Part shown: piece by piece, positions 13,420-27,102 of the stretch
Numbering within the stretch: position 1 is the stretch's first letter
Layout of the letters: every line of letters starts with the position of its first letter
Assembly: GCA_964057225.1 (NCBI GenBank)
Contig: OZ059897.1
Span: forward strand, 13,020,001 to 13,084,000
Length of the DNA: 64,000 bases
Direction: 5' to 3'
Source of the DNA: Auanema rhodensis
Lineage: Eukaryota; Nematoda; Chromadorea; Rhabditida; Rhabditidae
Notes under the pieces: generated by a model
What the model was told of the DNA's origin: nothing
The model's database searches: none
The model's input: only the letters and a program-made list of their open reading frames with translations
Translations under genes and position numbers: made by a program

Positions 13420-14249
13420 TCTTCTGTGAATAAATACAAATATAGTATTAGTTAATAATCTTTATAACTGGATCTTATGATAAAAAGAGCAAATCAATAT
13501 TAATATATTATTGTCCAGCATTACTACTACTCGCCATGGATGTGAAGGAAAATCACAGTCGTCTACAATGAATCAAGCAACATAGTATTGCTACAATACA
13601 AAGAATTCTAGGAGAAACCAAGTAAGCGACGACATACCCGTGAGCAACTATAAAGGAGAATCTGAGAGAATACATAACAAGAAAGGAAACGACAGTGGTT
13701 AATCATATCTACGGAAAAAGTTGGTACTACAAGTTCGAGATATCAGTCCAGTGCTTATCTCATCCGTAATTCTAAGAAAACTGATATCGGTAGGCGTTAT
13801 GATATGAATGCATAGTACAAATTACAATATATAAAAATAAACAATTGTGAAGAAAGAGAAGAAATTAAAGGGATGAGAAAGAGAAAATAAACTCGACATG
13901 CAAAGGCCGCTACAGGACGTTTAACCGTAATAAGAGCACGAAAACTGCAAAATGATAAGTAAAATAAATTTTCAGAAGGCAACTAATGGAATACAGAGGG
14001 GACCTGCATTAGTCCACCGGATAAACAGCGATATTCGTAATATACGAGTTGCATATATGTTAGTTATGTAGAGATCGGTGTCAGAAACATCAGAATATGA
14101 GGTAGTTAGTGTTCGGTAGAAAATACTAAGTGTAAATATGCACAACTACAAGGCAAAGCAGGAATAAATTAGTAGAATGGAAGAATTGGTAATCAAAAAT
14201 GACACAAAAACAGAAAAGAAAGATTTGAAAAGTGTAACGAACTAAAAAT
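13420..14249. other. Intergenic gap between convergent genes
   Basis: The stretch separates the stop of the small plus-strand gene from the stop of the minus-strand MED13 gene, so it should hold both 3'UTRs. I see nothing else supportable in it. Confidence 0.5.
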
Positions 14250-17200
14250 TTAAACAACAAGTCGAGCAACAGAATGATAAAGTCGCAGGAGTGATTGCAT
14301 ATGAACCGGCAAACAACATCTGCGCTCTCCATACCTTGCATCCATATTAAGCCATGATAGTGCATTATAAGTTTCAAGAACATGCCTGGAAAAAAAATAT
14401 AGTAAAAGACAATGGAACGGTATAACAAACCTTAACACTTCATCTGTTCGTTGACTATCTAAAGGATGAACTGTTTCAAGCTTATCGTTTGAAACTGCTT
14501 TGTTCTTTTGTTCTTTTTGCTGAATTAATTCTTCTCCCTGATCTTGATCATTTCCAGAACATTGAACGTTGATATGAAGGGAAGACTTCAAATGAACAGG
14601 CAAGTTCCTTTTAGAGCTAGGACAGCTAGCCCAGAACCATTCAGGTAGATCACCCGCAGGCGCAGTTGATACCAAGAAGCCGATAGCTAATGGCTGATTT
14701 TGCAAAGGTTCGGCTATAAGCAAAAGATAAGATCAATTTAAACAAACTACGATTACATTGCCCATTATCAGGGAAAAACGCATTGGAGCCTCCTTGTCGA
14801 TAAGTAGCACTTTGTTGTGGACCAGCGTCTGTATTATCCAATCCAACCACAATATCAGCAAAATCATCGTCTTGAGGGAAGTCGAGAGAACCTCCCAATC
14901 CATCCCATGCATCATATTCATCATCAGTAGCTTGCTCACCACCTGATAAATCGATTTGGGTGTTAACGGGGAAAACCATAATGTGGGTGCAGCTAAAATC
15001 TCCTGGTGTGTGGAAGTTAGATCTTTTTTTCCTAAACATATCAATAAACATTGAAGCATAATAATTGACGTACGGGATTCCTTCAGAGTTCACGAGCTTT
15101 GGATAGATTCGAAGATATGGTTCAGGTTCAGTGGAAATGAGACAAGCAGAAAGAATTGCAGGAGTACCAAGAGTTCCAGACGTTTCAAGGCAAGAGCCAC
15201 AAAATTCTTTGGTCCGACTAGATATTCTTCTTAGAGATGTTTTTGTTAATAGATGTGACCAAGCTGAACAAAATAAATATTAAGAAGAAATAAAAGCTAT
15301 GCAAACCTTTGAACTCTCCATGCCCTATGCGACCAAGTCGTCCAATGACAAGTCGTACGTTTCTGATATCCATAGAAATAACTCCTTGTATATATTGCCA
15401 GAGTCTAGACATAGCATCAAGAATTTGGGTCTTTGACTTGTACTTGATACATTCTCTGTAAACAAAAACTATAAATTTGTATGCCAATTAAATTCATACG
15501 GTGGAGCACTGGTCTGTGGTCGAATATTAATTAAGCAATTATCATTCATTCTTCCATGAGAATCAGTCACCGATGCGCAAAGGAACTCATCTCCAATAAG
15601 ACAGTAAGTCACTAAGAGAACCTGCTCTTCTTGTGAATATTGCAAAATCTTATTGGTAACTGTTTCTTGTACAAGCCATGGCTGAGGAGCAAGGAAGAAG
15701 GGACAAGATGGAACCTGAAAATGCATATATCAACCAAGAAAAATAATTTTGCTCGACTAACACTATATATCACTGGTCCGATTTGCTCCCATTCCGCTAC
15801 ACAATCAAGCAATTGACTTCCAGGACCGAAACGGGTCATACATCTCGCTTTCACATCCAGAGCATTTTCTGGAGTCAAAAGCCGTGGAGCTGTGTACACA
15901 GATAAGGCTGTAGACTTTAAGGAATCGTGAATATTATATTCGCGAGGTACTTCACGATGATCATCTAAAAATAATATATTATTCTAAAACAGTTAAATAA
16001 AATAAAAAACTCACGTGATAAATAGTCCATCACACCCTCATCATCCATGGAAAAATCTTCAATTAAGCCTCCATGGTGAAGAGCACGCGAAATAGGCACA
16101 ATTTCAAGGTGTAGTTGAGATCTTAGCTTTACCGGAATTCTATTTTGAATGGAATTGAACGCTCTAATCATAGCTAAGGTCGATAAACGAGCAGCTAAGT
16201 TCGTTTTTCCTTCATAATTCCAATTAAACGGATTGAAAACATAGATTACAACGACTTGTGTTAATGTTCCAGGATCATCGACAGGAGTGTCTTCAGCTTC
16301 CAGAGGAGGGTCTTCTTTAAAAATAGTTCGTGGAACAACAGTGATGGGTATCAATCCTGGTTGTGATGCGTCCAACAATTCTTGAAGTGGGCCAGTTTGC
16401 TGTTGAGGAGTTGTTTGTTGAGAACCATTGTTAGAAGCAGCAGTTGAATCAGATGTGGGAGTTGATGTAGAAGCTGGGGCGGGAGCAGAAGGAGTAGACG
16501 TCAAGGACTCGTTGGACAAATCACTTCGTTCTTTCGAACCAGCAGGAGTAGATGATCTAGCATAAGTCTGAGCTTCGTAAGCTTCGGCAGTAGTAGGGAT
16601 ATTAATTTCATGAAGGAAGTCACAATTGATAACTAAAAAAAAATGTTAATGACTTATGCATTTTTAAAAATACCTTTAGGTCCAGGCTGAGAATGAAGAG
16701 AAGCAGATGGATTGGCCTCATACATCTGAAGAAGAGATGCAGTTGTTTTTTCAGCTTCAGCAGCTATCGCGGCTACTGCCTGCTTCTTGAGCCTTTGATC
16801 CAAAGCGAGAGCCTGACGATATGTAGAACGCAAAAACATTTCCTTATTATTTTCGATAATGTTGACAATTTGTTCTTCCATATCATGAGTGAATAGCTGA
16901 ATTAAACATAGAATAGTGGAAAGAAAAAACAAAAACCAACCCCGATCATAGTCACAAGCTTTTGATGTTCTTCACTATCTATATTAACACGTTTCAAAAA
17001 CTCTCCCATATCGTCAGTGCATCCTTTGCCGTATTGCTTTCCACCAACACGAACTAGACCTTCTTTAATGTCGCCTAAGTTCCAACTTATATGCTTTCCG
17101 AGTTTCATGCGTTCGTAAAGCCTTGAACAAGATTATAATTAAAATTCAAAACGTATTAAACATACTTGCTGAGCTCCTCAACATATTTGGCAACATGCGG

Positions 17201-20200
17201 AGCTACAACATCATTATCTGGCAAGACAGTTAAGTAAAGCACATCTTTAGGTTGATCAACGGGAGCCAAAGAAAGATCTTCCCAATACCCAAGCACATGA
17301 GGGGATGCTCGGATGAGGTCCTTATCGCAACCAATAAGAATGTAGGGAATGGGTTCAGCAGCATGACCTTCGTCATCTGATGGAGACACCTTCTGTATAA
17401 GAGCAAATTATGTTTGACATAAGTTTATATTTTTACCTGAACTTTGGAAGTAAGTGATTTCCAAGTAAGGGGTCCTTCAACAATGTTGAAGGAAGCAACA
17501 TCGCCAGTACAACGGACTATTCTCATTGCTTTTTCCAACGCTGGTTTAAGATCGTGCATTAAATCAACAACATCAGCATCAATTATCGTTGTCATTTCTT
17601 TAGCGATCTGAAAGAAAAAAATTAGCAAAAGCTAGGTTGAAATATCGAACTTGTAAACCCCAAGGGTGGAAATACTCCAAAAACTTATGATCGAATTGTC
17701 CTGTGCTGATAGATCGAGAACGACTTCCACTGACTAAAAATTAAGCATTTGTTGATAAATTGAGGTAATGAAATATACCCAGAGCAAGATCAACTGTGGA
17801 GTTTCCTAGAAGCATTAGCTCAGTACTATCAATTTGGGAGATGATGTAATCAGAACATGAATCAACAGAATATCCCAGAGTTTCTCCTTTATGTATCCTA
17901 TTAGCATATTCATGGAATTGTACAATAAAATCAGCTTCTTTTCCTATGTAAGATCTTTGACAGATAGCACGCAATTGATTTAACATCAAAATATCTCCCA
18001 TGTTAGTTGGATTAAAGCTGAAATAATAATCATTACTTAGTATATGCACATCACACATACAAAGCGAATCTACTGAAGGTTTCTGAGAATACTGAATGAA
18101 CTGGAGCAGTGGAGCACTGATTTCCTGTTGCTTCGCAAGCGTCTTCACGAAATAGGCCAGATTGTTGAGACAAGTAGCGGTGTCTTACAGCGCTAAAAAA
18201 AAACTATGATCAGAAGTTGACAAATTAAAAAAAAACCTGAATCCGCAATTGCAAACATTTCCGAAATTTCCGCTAAATCCGCTCCAACTATTAATATTTG
18301 CATGCTGAGAAGAACTTCTCAATATATCAGTTGGAGTAATGTACAATCCCAATTCTCTTGCACGAATGGATGTATTACAGGAGCAAATAGGACAAGAATC
18401 AAAAACAGTATCATAATGAAGATCAAGAATAGTATCCTGAAAAAAAAATGCTCTTGACTAATTGAATTTTTGTGTTAAACCTGGAGAATAATCGCTAGTA
18501 CAATACTTGTACCTTCAGCTTGAGTGTTCTCTCGAATGGTAATACATGGTGGTTGCTGGTTAGCAGGTTGAGCATTGCCAAATTGATTACTCTGCTGTTG
18601 CATCATAGACATTTGCTGTAATATACATGAGAAAACATCTTATACTACGCATGAATACCTGGGGCATCTGTCTCATATGCATTGGAGGTACACCCATTCC
18701 TGGACCAGGTCCACCAGCCATTCCTTGGGGATACTGCTGCTGCATATACATCATACTGAAAAATTGTAAAATGAATTGTTTGAAATAACAAAGATAGCTT
18801 ACTTTGATGGAGGTCCATTCATAGAGGATTGCATCATTTGATCACCATACGGCATCATAGAATTTCCGCTCATCTTAAATATGTAAATTAGCAACATATC
18901 ATTTGAAAACTTTACCTGTCCCTGAGGTGGTCCACCATACATGCCCATCTGATTAAGATGACCCATTGGACCAGTAGGCCCTCCAGGTCTCATTGGTCCT
19001 GTTTGGTTCATAGGTCCCCCTTGATTCATTGGTCCACCTTGATTCATTGGTCCACCTTGATTCATTGGTCCACCTTGACTCATTGGTCCACCTTGATTCA
19101 TTGGTCCACCTTGATTCATTGGTCCACCTTGATTCATTGGTCCACCTGGGTTCATAGGTCCTCCATGATTCATAGGCCCTCCTGGGTTCATTGGTCCGCC
19201 TGGCATCATAGGACCAGTCGCAGACATTGGTCCTGATGGTCCCATCGCCCCTCCTGGTAGCATTATTGGTGTTGGTCCCATTTGACCCATTGGGTGTGGA
19301 TTCATTGCCATTTGATTAGGATGCCCCATGGGAGGTCCCATTTGCAATCCATTCATTTGAGGCATACCCATTTGAGGATGTGGTGGCATATTTCCATAAG
19401 GCATAGGACCACGCCTAAAGAAAAAAAGTATTTCAGTCATATTTACAAATCTTACATGTTATTAGCATATCCTGGAGGTCCCATATGATGTGGACCATAG
19501 CCCATTTGTTGAGAAGGCATATAATGAGGAGGATTTCCGTATTGAGGTGTCATTCCACGAGACATCATCATTTGATTATTATGTCTCATCATCATTTGAT
19601 TTTGAGAATATCCTGGCATCATCATGGGGTGTGAAGGGGTAGTTTGGGGATGAACAGCTTGGTGTCCGAAATCAATCTAAAATATGTTTTAGCTGAGACA
19701 AAGCACTACTAATGTGAAAGCGATCTATCAAGGAAGTAATCCTGCTAACCATATAAGAAGAGGGACTTGCCGATCCAGTAGGAGTTACGGAGAATTGTCG
19801 ACTGGACATTTGATAAACAGAAAGAATAGACGTAGTAGGTGGAGGAAGTTGTATAGTAGTTTTCTCAGGCTTCTTCTCAGCTTTGATTTTCTCCTTTAAC
19901 TTTTCATAATCTAAGGGCATTGCATTTCTTCTTGATGACCTCAAAAGTCGGCAGAAATTTTCATTCTGAAAGAAAAAATACAGCTTTTGAATGCTAAATT
20001 ATTAAATTTACCTTTCGTAATCCGAACCTCCCACTCAAATTAAGTTTCATTTTAGGGAGAGTGTTTGCAATTGGATGGTCTCTTATAGTAGAATAAAAAT
20101 TGAACTAGAAAAAGATTTTTATAAATGGCTAAAAAAATTAATAACCATACCACTTTACTCTCTTTCTTAATATCATAATAATCATCTTCCTTCTTAACAA

Positions 20201-23200
20201 GAGTTATTTTCTTAACAGGCTTAGGTGGTGGAACAGGAACAGAAATTGGAACAACAGGCAATAATTCCTCAACACGTTCTTCTTCTTCAGATACTTCTTC
20301 TTTCGGTGAACGCATCTCAACTGCAGTTACTATTGGGACAACGCTAGTTTCTGCTGGGCTAAATTGTTGAGCTTCTCCAATAACACTAGGAGGTGTTGGA
20401 TAAATTTTATTCAAAGATTCACCAACAGACGGAGGGCCTTGCTTAACAATATTCTGAGGCTGCAATGAGATCATAATTGTAAAACTTTGAAAATAATAGA
20501 TACCATATATCCTTCCATCCTTTCATTACTGGCCGGAGGAGATAAAATGTTGTAACTTCCACTGTCCACTTCCATAGGCTCGTCTACGTGTTTTTTCTCG
20601 GAATCGTCACAATCCTGGTTACTATCTGTCACACTCGTCTTGTGGTCTACGATTACGTCAGGTACTAAATCCAACAAAAGCACTAATCAAAAAAAAATTC
20701 AAATGCTTACCAGACGGTTCGGACATATCAGATTCAAAGATGTCAGGTTCAGACTCATCTTCTTCTTTAATTGGAAGAAAAGGGGGGCCAAACGATCTTG
20801 TTTTGACTCGAAAATCTTCCTGAAAAAATATCGCTATGAACAGTTCTTTAGAATGAATAGTTTTAATTTTAATAAAAAAAACTGACAGCAGAATCTTGAG
20901 TAATAGCCGTCATATCTAATACTTCCAAATCAGGCCAAGAGCACTGAATATCGGAAGGAAGTTTTTCCATACGTTCACATTCAATATCACCAGCCTATAC
21001 GATAATAATAAACAAAAAAAATAGTTTTGAAAGCTCACAATGGTGGACATCGTTTCTTTCAAAGCCTTCTTTATACCAGGAACCATACGAAGATGTAGAT
21101 CATCAGTATACGTTTTATGATTAGACTCTACTTCAGGTGGAGGAGATGAAGTCGCAGGGATCTGAGAAACAGTTTTAAAAAATAAAATGGAAAATATATA
21201 TACCGTGTCTTGACTACCAGGAGGTAAACGTCCAGAAATGTTATAACCTTTTTTATGATACATTCGGGCATCCAATCTGGACAGATGATAATCCATGTGG
21301 GGAGCATCTCGACTAACTAGGAAAGGATTGAATGAATAATTCAAATCCCTAGCGCGATCTCGAAGCTTGTTAGATGATAGAGCCCTAAACGATCGGGATA
21401 CGTTGGAAAATCATTGGTAAAATAACTTACTTTCCGCCGAAAATCTTTTGCACCTCACCCTCGGGAAGATGATCCAGATCACTCATATTAAGAGCACAAT
21501 CGCTATTACAAGGTGAGAGCATCTTGAAAAAAAAATTATCAACAACAAGAAAAAGAAAACAAACCGTCACAGGATTGAAAGGGGAAATTGGAACATTGCA
21601 ATCTTCTTCAGATGGACACGGGGAAGAGAGACTATCATCTTCATTAGAGGGAAAATCAACACTTGTAACTAATGTGTTTCTATCAGTTCTAGCCCAAAAT
21701 GGAGTTCTGCATCTCTCGTCTTCTTCATCACTTGAATGTTCCGGAGGAAGACCTTCAGGGGTATCTGGACGCTCATCAACCGACACTGCGAATTTCCTGA
21801 GAGAAAAAAAGAAACTCATAGAGATATTTGGTTTAACATACCACTTGCTTCGCTGTTTTACCTTGTGCATCATACGAACAATTGGCTTTCTGCGTTTCTG
21901 GCCAGAAAATTGGGGATTGGCACAAGCAGTTGGAGCGCAATCCACAAACGGAGTAGATGGTCTGCTTTGAGTATCACCTAAGTATCCCGAAGGCTCATTT
22001 ACTTTGTAATCGTTTTTCGTGTTACAACGTTTGCAATCACTATTTCGTGAGAAATCGATAGGATCATGAAATCCCCATCTAAACATAATTATTTTAAAAA
22101 TTAAAACAAGAAATTCTGACTTCAAATCATCATCAACCTCAATAGGAGCGTTGGAAAATGGTTTACGAAATTTATCTCGCTTCTTTTCTGCCGTACTTAT
22201 ATAGGCCTTTTCAAATGCTGCTTGAACACCAATCAAGGATCGTTTTCTGTTTAGCACATGCCTGCTTCGTGCTCCACTAGTGCCTAAAACATGGATATAA
22301 TATAAATAAAGATAGTCAAGCTTTACTAACCGCTCAATTCTCCATATTCGCGGAGTAAACCGTTAGGCAATTCATCTTTACTCCATGTAGGAGCGTCATC
22401 TTCTAGCGTAACTCCAATGAGAGATGAAGGATAAAGCATTCTAATTCCATCTATTTCTACCACCACCATTTTAGGAATAGTGGGAGCCTAGAAAATTTCC
22501 ACTTTAAAAGGATTAATATAAGATTCCCCCACATCATCTCGACTATTTTCATTTCGAGTTTCGTCTAATTCTATAAACTCTTTCCATTCATCCCATTGTC
22601 GATCAGCACTGCTCTAGAATAATATTATATATAATCAAATCATCAATTAGAGCTCCCATACCTGCATTTTTGATGACTCTGCTTCTGAAGCTGGAAGTAA
22701 ATATCCTCGTATTGACCAGGGACTTAAAATGACCTGCACTTTTTTCTCACTATCCAAATGCCTGAAAGTGAGAACGTATTAATCAACAGAACATTTATTA
22801 TTAGTAAGTTTACAAACAAAGAGTAACATATGCAGTTAAATATTTTGTACAGTTTCGGTAAAACAATTCCTAGTACAAAATAACTAAAACCATAATAAAG
22901 TTTTGCATAACTGACCTTTTCGACAATCGAAGTAGGGTTGGCTGTCTCTGATTATTAATTGTCATACAAACGATATTTCCTCCATGAACGAAACATTGCA
23001 TATTAAATGCGGGGCAGTAGCTAAACGTTTTAAAAATTAAAATTATTCACGATAACATATTAAATTACCTTGGAGTTAGTAAATCAGCACAAAAACCTCT
23101 CGTATCTCTAGCCAAAGGTTTAGTAAACCACCGACCAAATCTTATATAGCCAGATTTCGCGAGAGAACGTTCAATTACAGTATGCAGAGCTTTGAAGAAC

Positions 23201-23904
23201 AATATCCGAACTTCATACGGAATACCATTTACTGCGGTACCAGGCTCAGCATCTTCGAGATTTTCTGTAAAAAGGTAAATGATCAAAGGAGACAATATAA
23301 ATAGTAAACCTAGTTGTGACGTGAAATTTAAAAGTTTTGGTGGGATATCTTGACTATACCAAAAACACCACAGTTCCTTAATAAAATAAAATAAAATAGA
23401 AATTATTAATATAAGCGAACCTTAGATATATCATTAGTAAAGGAGGGTACTGGAAGGGGCTCCGGCTTTACCGACATCGGTAAAGGTTTTCGGCGCCAGG
23501 TGCATATATAACCTTCCTAAACAATAGTAACAGTAACTTTAACCTCTAATAATAAAATATAGAAACCTGGAGACATTTTCCATATGCTTTTAACACATAG
23601 TCATTAGGAACTGGTACTCCTCTTGGAGCGTTGGAAGGAGTTACAAAGCAACGCCATTTTAACCCATTTAGTTCAGTCTGTAAAATCAATTGTTTAACGC
23701 ATCAACTTTATATCAAACATACTAAAGCGAAAACGTTGGAGTAACAGTCCTCCAGGCTACCACCATTACATGGCAGAGCCTTATAAGTACAAGAACTATA
23801 ACCGGATGCCGAAATGGTTACTGGATTTGAAACTAATATCTATAAAATACTTTTTTTTTAATTTTAATATCAAAATATGCAACTTACAAGAAAAGAACAA
23901 ACAT
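14250..23904 (-). CDS. let-19: Mediator complex subunit 13 (MED13/LET-19 type), about 2,552 aa
   Basis: Subunit of the CDK8 kinase module that reversibly docks on Mediator in the nucleus. Exons high to low: 23888-23904, 23723-23832, 23567-23677, 23421-23516, 23310-23376, 23069-23264, 22916-23020, 22662-22761, 22533-22613, 22331-22487, 22121-22283, 21842-22078, 21565-21796, 21431-21522, 21204-21384, 21039-21162, 20887-20994, 20711-20819, 20504-20664, 20151-20459, 20012-20104, 19750-19965, 19456-19676, 18916-19414, 18803-18873, 18659-18755, 18481-18615, 18237-18436, 18061-18192, 17779-18017, 17651-17733, 17437-17607, 17166-17392, 16941-17121, 16674-16896, 16015-16632, 15764-15964, 15500-15714, 15307-15455, 14751-15263, 14431-14713, 14250-14385; total 7659 nt. 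Family hallmarks: N-terminal [10 protein letters not shown] and [18 protein letters not shown] mid-protein, CPICSC Cys cluster, [33 protein letters not shown], and C-terminal [10 protein letters not shown]. The Met/Pro/Gly-rich centre (exons 23-27) is lineage-specific. The tiny first exon is the weakest part; no other in-frame ATG serves exon 2. Confidence 0.93.
19009..19200 (-). repeat. 18-bp minisatellite coding (G-P-M-N-Q-G) hexapeptides in MED13
   Basis: On the plus strand the unit is close to ATTGGTCCACCTTGATTC, repeated head to tail with several identical copies and more diverged copies at both ends. It sits in exon 24 of the MED13 gene and keeps frame because the unit is 18 bp. Copy number is likely to vary between individuals. 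Confidence 0.9.
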
Positions 23905-26900
23905 CAGTTAGCTTCAAATGAAAAGCGAAAGTATGATCGCGCGCTTAACCACTGTCGATTGTTGAAGTTATCGCACGAACTCTGCAAAAAAAGCCATTTT
24001 AAATATGAATAACATGAAAATAACGGAAGCTATTAGATCAAAATGTACATAAATATCATTATTATATACAAAATAATTTTAAAAAAAAAGAAAAGAAAAT
24101 TTGCATATTTAAAAGATATTCACTTATGGCGCGAAGTCAATATATTTAAAATGCCATAGAATAAAAGGTCAAAGCATAGTCCAAAAACATCCATACTCAC
24201 ATAAAGTATGAAAGAGTTAAGAAAAATTAAAATATGGAAGAAATAAAACAAGTTTGGCTGAAACATAATAAAATACTTTGGATTGCAAAGATAAATATAG
24301 TGATGAAGAAGCGCGAGAGAGTAGATGAGATAGTGACAATACGGAAAGATAGTGGCATGAATTTTCAGTTTTACCAGTGAATAGGAAAACAAAACATTAA
24401 GAAAGTGGTATGAATATTAGAAGCAAAGGTGGCGTGTGTTCCTTCAATGTTTACTCGAAAAAATAGAAAAACATCTGCGAAGAAGCTGATACAGATAAAG
24501 CAACATAACGCCGTTGAAAATACGAAAATTGAAAAACTACAAATCTCAACTGATTACTAGAAGCTTCTAGAAGAGATCTGGAAGACAAAATATATATAAT
24601 TTTTAAAAAGAAGTTAATAAGGTGTAAGAAAGTGTGGAAGTACGGATGGATGTGAGTTCTCGGAGTGAGAGCGCGGACCGCGCCGCGAAACACGCGCGCC
24701 GCGGTCGATCAATCCCCAACACTAACCCCCCAACAAAGAGAGAAAGACAGAGAGAAACGGACGGACGGACGACCACACATATACACACCATCACCACACA
24801 ACACAACACCATAAACCTAATACTTATAAGAAACATGAAAAAGGATATTGACTTCTAACTGCCAAATTGACAAAATATATGATTTTGAAATAACTTTATA
24901 TTAAATGAAGCTTTTCTCTGTCCCATCAATATTATACATCTCGGAATACTGATGCGGAAATCATGAAATAAAGAGCGGAATTCAGAACATTCCGTTTTAG
25001 TAGTGGTCTTTCCATAACTTCATGTTAATCGCTATGCCTGTGGCGTCTCCCATGATGTATATCGAAATCTTTAGAGTTTCTCAGTTCAAAGTGATTTGTC
25101 TCTGTTGGTTACCTCTTCTGATTTCCTGTTTTGTCGTTTCGTTTTCTTTCTTTTTTTTTCATTTTACACACTCTTAACTAATGCAAATCTTTTGGGCTAT
25201 CTAAACTTTCGCCAAGGTTAGTATTCGTAAATTTTCACGTCCGAAGAGATGCAACTCATTATGGAATTGACAATAGTTGTCTCACTTCTTATCAGTCATG
25301 TCCACCTAAGGAATTGAAGACTTATAGTCTTTGTACTTCAACACTTGAAATCGGGCAATCACAGTGTTAGAGGAAAGTTGAAAACAATTTATAGAAATGT
25401 GATTGTTTTTATTATTAGAAACACGTGTTCAGTTTGATTGCTGTTGCTATCTTACTCTTTTTTCTTGCTCATCTGTTCCGTGTCTTCCATACATATCCTC
25501 TAATTTAACTTTTTAACTCTCGACATTCTACATTCTTTATTTATTGATATGTTTTTGTTTTCTTTTCAATTTCAAAAGTTCACTGCATATGAGTATGCAT
25601 TTTGTTCATTTCATATGTACACTCAAGTATGTATATGACATCAGACTTAGAACACTTATTTCTTCTGAAAAGCGGCTGTTTTTTTAAATGCTTGAGAAAA
25701 TTTTTGAACTTACTGCATTGGTTTATATTGTTTATTACTTTAGGATTGCTGAAACAACAAGATTGTTCTGCCTATTTTTAGTTTAAATGCACAATGAGCA
25801 TTTAACATTTAATTAGACTGACATGACTTTTACTTATAATATTATTCAGGATCGTCCTGTTGTTTAATTATTCAATTGAATAAATATTTTTAATTTGCAT
25901 GATAATTTGAATGTTTCTTTCTCTAACTAGATATTTACAGACTGTTATTATGCTTCAAAAAAAAATCAAAATTTAGAAACTGTAACAAATATTATATTCA
26001 CGAATTTAATGTTTTTTTTCTCCAGTTATTCGTGATAAAACTGATAATACAAGCAGATTACGTGAAAATCATGTGAATTTGACACAGAAACGAAGCTCAT
26101 TTTTTAAATTTGATGGTCAAGGAGCGGTTGTAATACATTTGAAAACATTTGAAAAATCTATTATTTATTATTCTCATACGATATAAAAGTTCCAACTGTT
26201 AAAGAATTATCAAACATGATATATATATATTTATTGATAAATGTCTAAGAGGATAATATTTCGTGTTAACTATGATATTATACGAATATAACCAAGAAAC
26301 AAAAAAGGAGCTTGTGAATCTTCTGAAACTTAACTCAATTATACAATTTAGTTTTCAATTTTTTTTATAAAGAAAAAAAATTAAGTGGAAATAAAATGAA
26401 ATGAAGTAGCCACCAATATAGTACATATTGCACGTATGAACAATAAGTAATAAAACTTACTGAGAATTATACAATTATTATGCATTGACTGTCATGAGTA
26501 ATTTCAGATATATAAAATATTATATAGTGATTTTCCTTGTATCTAACATTTAAATAGCCATATAAGTACGTAGTTCATTAAATTGAAGCAAACATTATCT
26601 GGAATGTGTACCATAAAACGTAAGATTTAGCTTTTATATAAAACAAAACTTAAGCATATTCACGATTGATTATAAAACATCGTATACTGAATAAAGAAGG
26701 AATAAAAGATATTCTATCTTATTTGAGAATTTTGATGCTTAACCGATTTGTGAGAGGATAAGTATAGCATGTGAAATCGTACTCTATACAGCTTTGACTA
26801 TATTTGTCTTTGAGTATCTATTCGCTTCAATCTCATTATTTGATTGTTAATCTCTTGTTTGTTTATTTGACTTTTTTGACTTTTCTCATTTCGATCTTCT

Positions 26901-27102
26901 TCGTGTAACGTTTCTTTTGAAATTTCTCGAAAATATAAAGTTTGATTAAGGTTGAGCTTTTCCCTTTTCTGTAAGCCCATCCTCTCAATTCGAATATTCT
27001 TTCACTTAAATCACATTTCAAGCATTCCGTATGTTGTATGCTCTCTAAAATTAGCAAGAAACTTTTGTTATGTTTTTCATGAATTTGTGCTTGCTCAGGA
27101 AG
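23905..27102. other. Upstream region of MED13: regulatory-looking elements, no supported gene
   Basis: A 5'UTR or trans-splice acceptor (TTTTTTTGCAG on the minus strand, ending about 75 bp before the start) lies near 23980. Further up are a perfect heat-shock-element-like motif (24560-24572) and a CpG-rich inverted repeat (24676-24706). 24.9-27.0 kb is AT-rich with only short open frames. Confidence 0.5.
24560..24572. promoter_or_regulatory. Heat-shock-element-like motif (GAAnnTTCnnGAA)
   Basis: The sequence GAAGCTTCTAGAA is three perfect alternating HSF pentamer cores, inside the palindrome CTAGAAGCTTCTAG (24557-24570). It lies about 0.66 kb upstream of the MED13 start, with a TATATATA stretch 20 bp away. 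Function inferred from the motif only. Confidence 0.4.

Noticed and set aside
18958-19236. 92-codon plus-strand Thr/His/Trp/Ser repeat frame
   Set aside because: It is the antisense shadow of the MED13 minisatellite exon.
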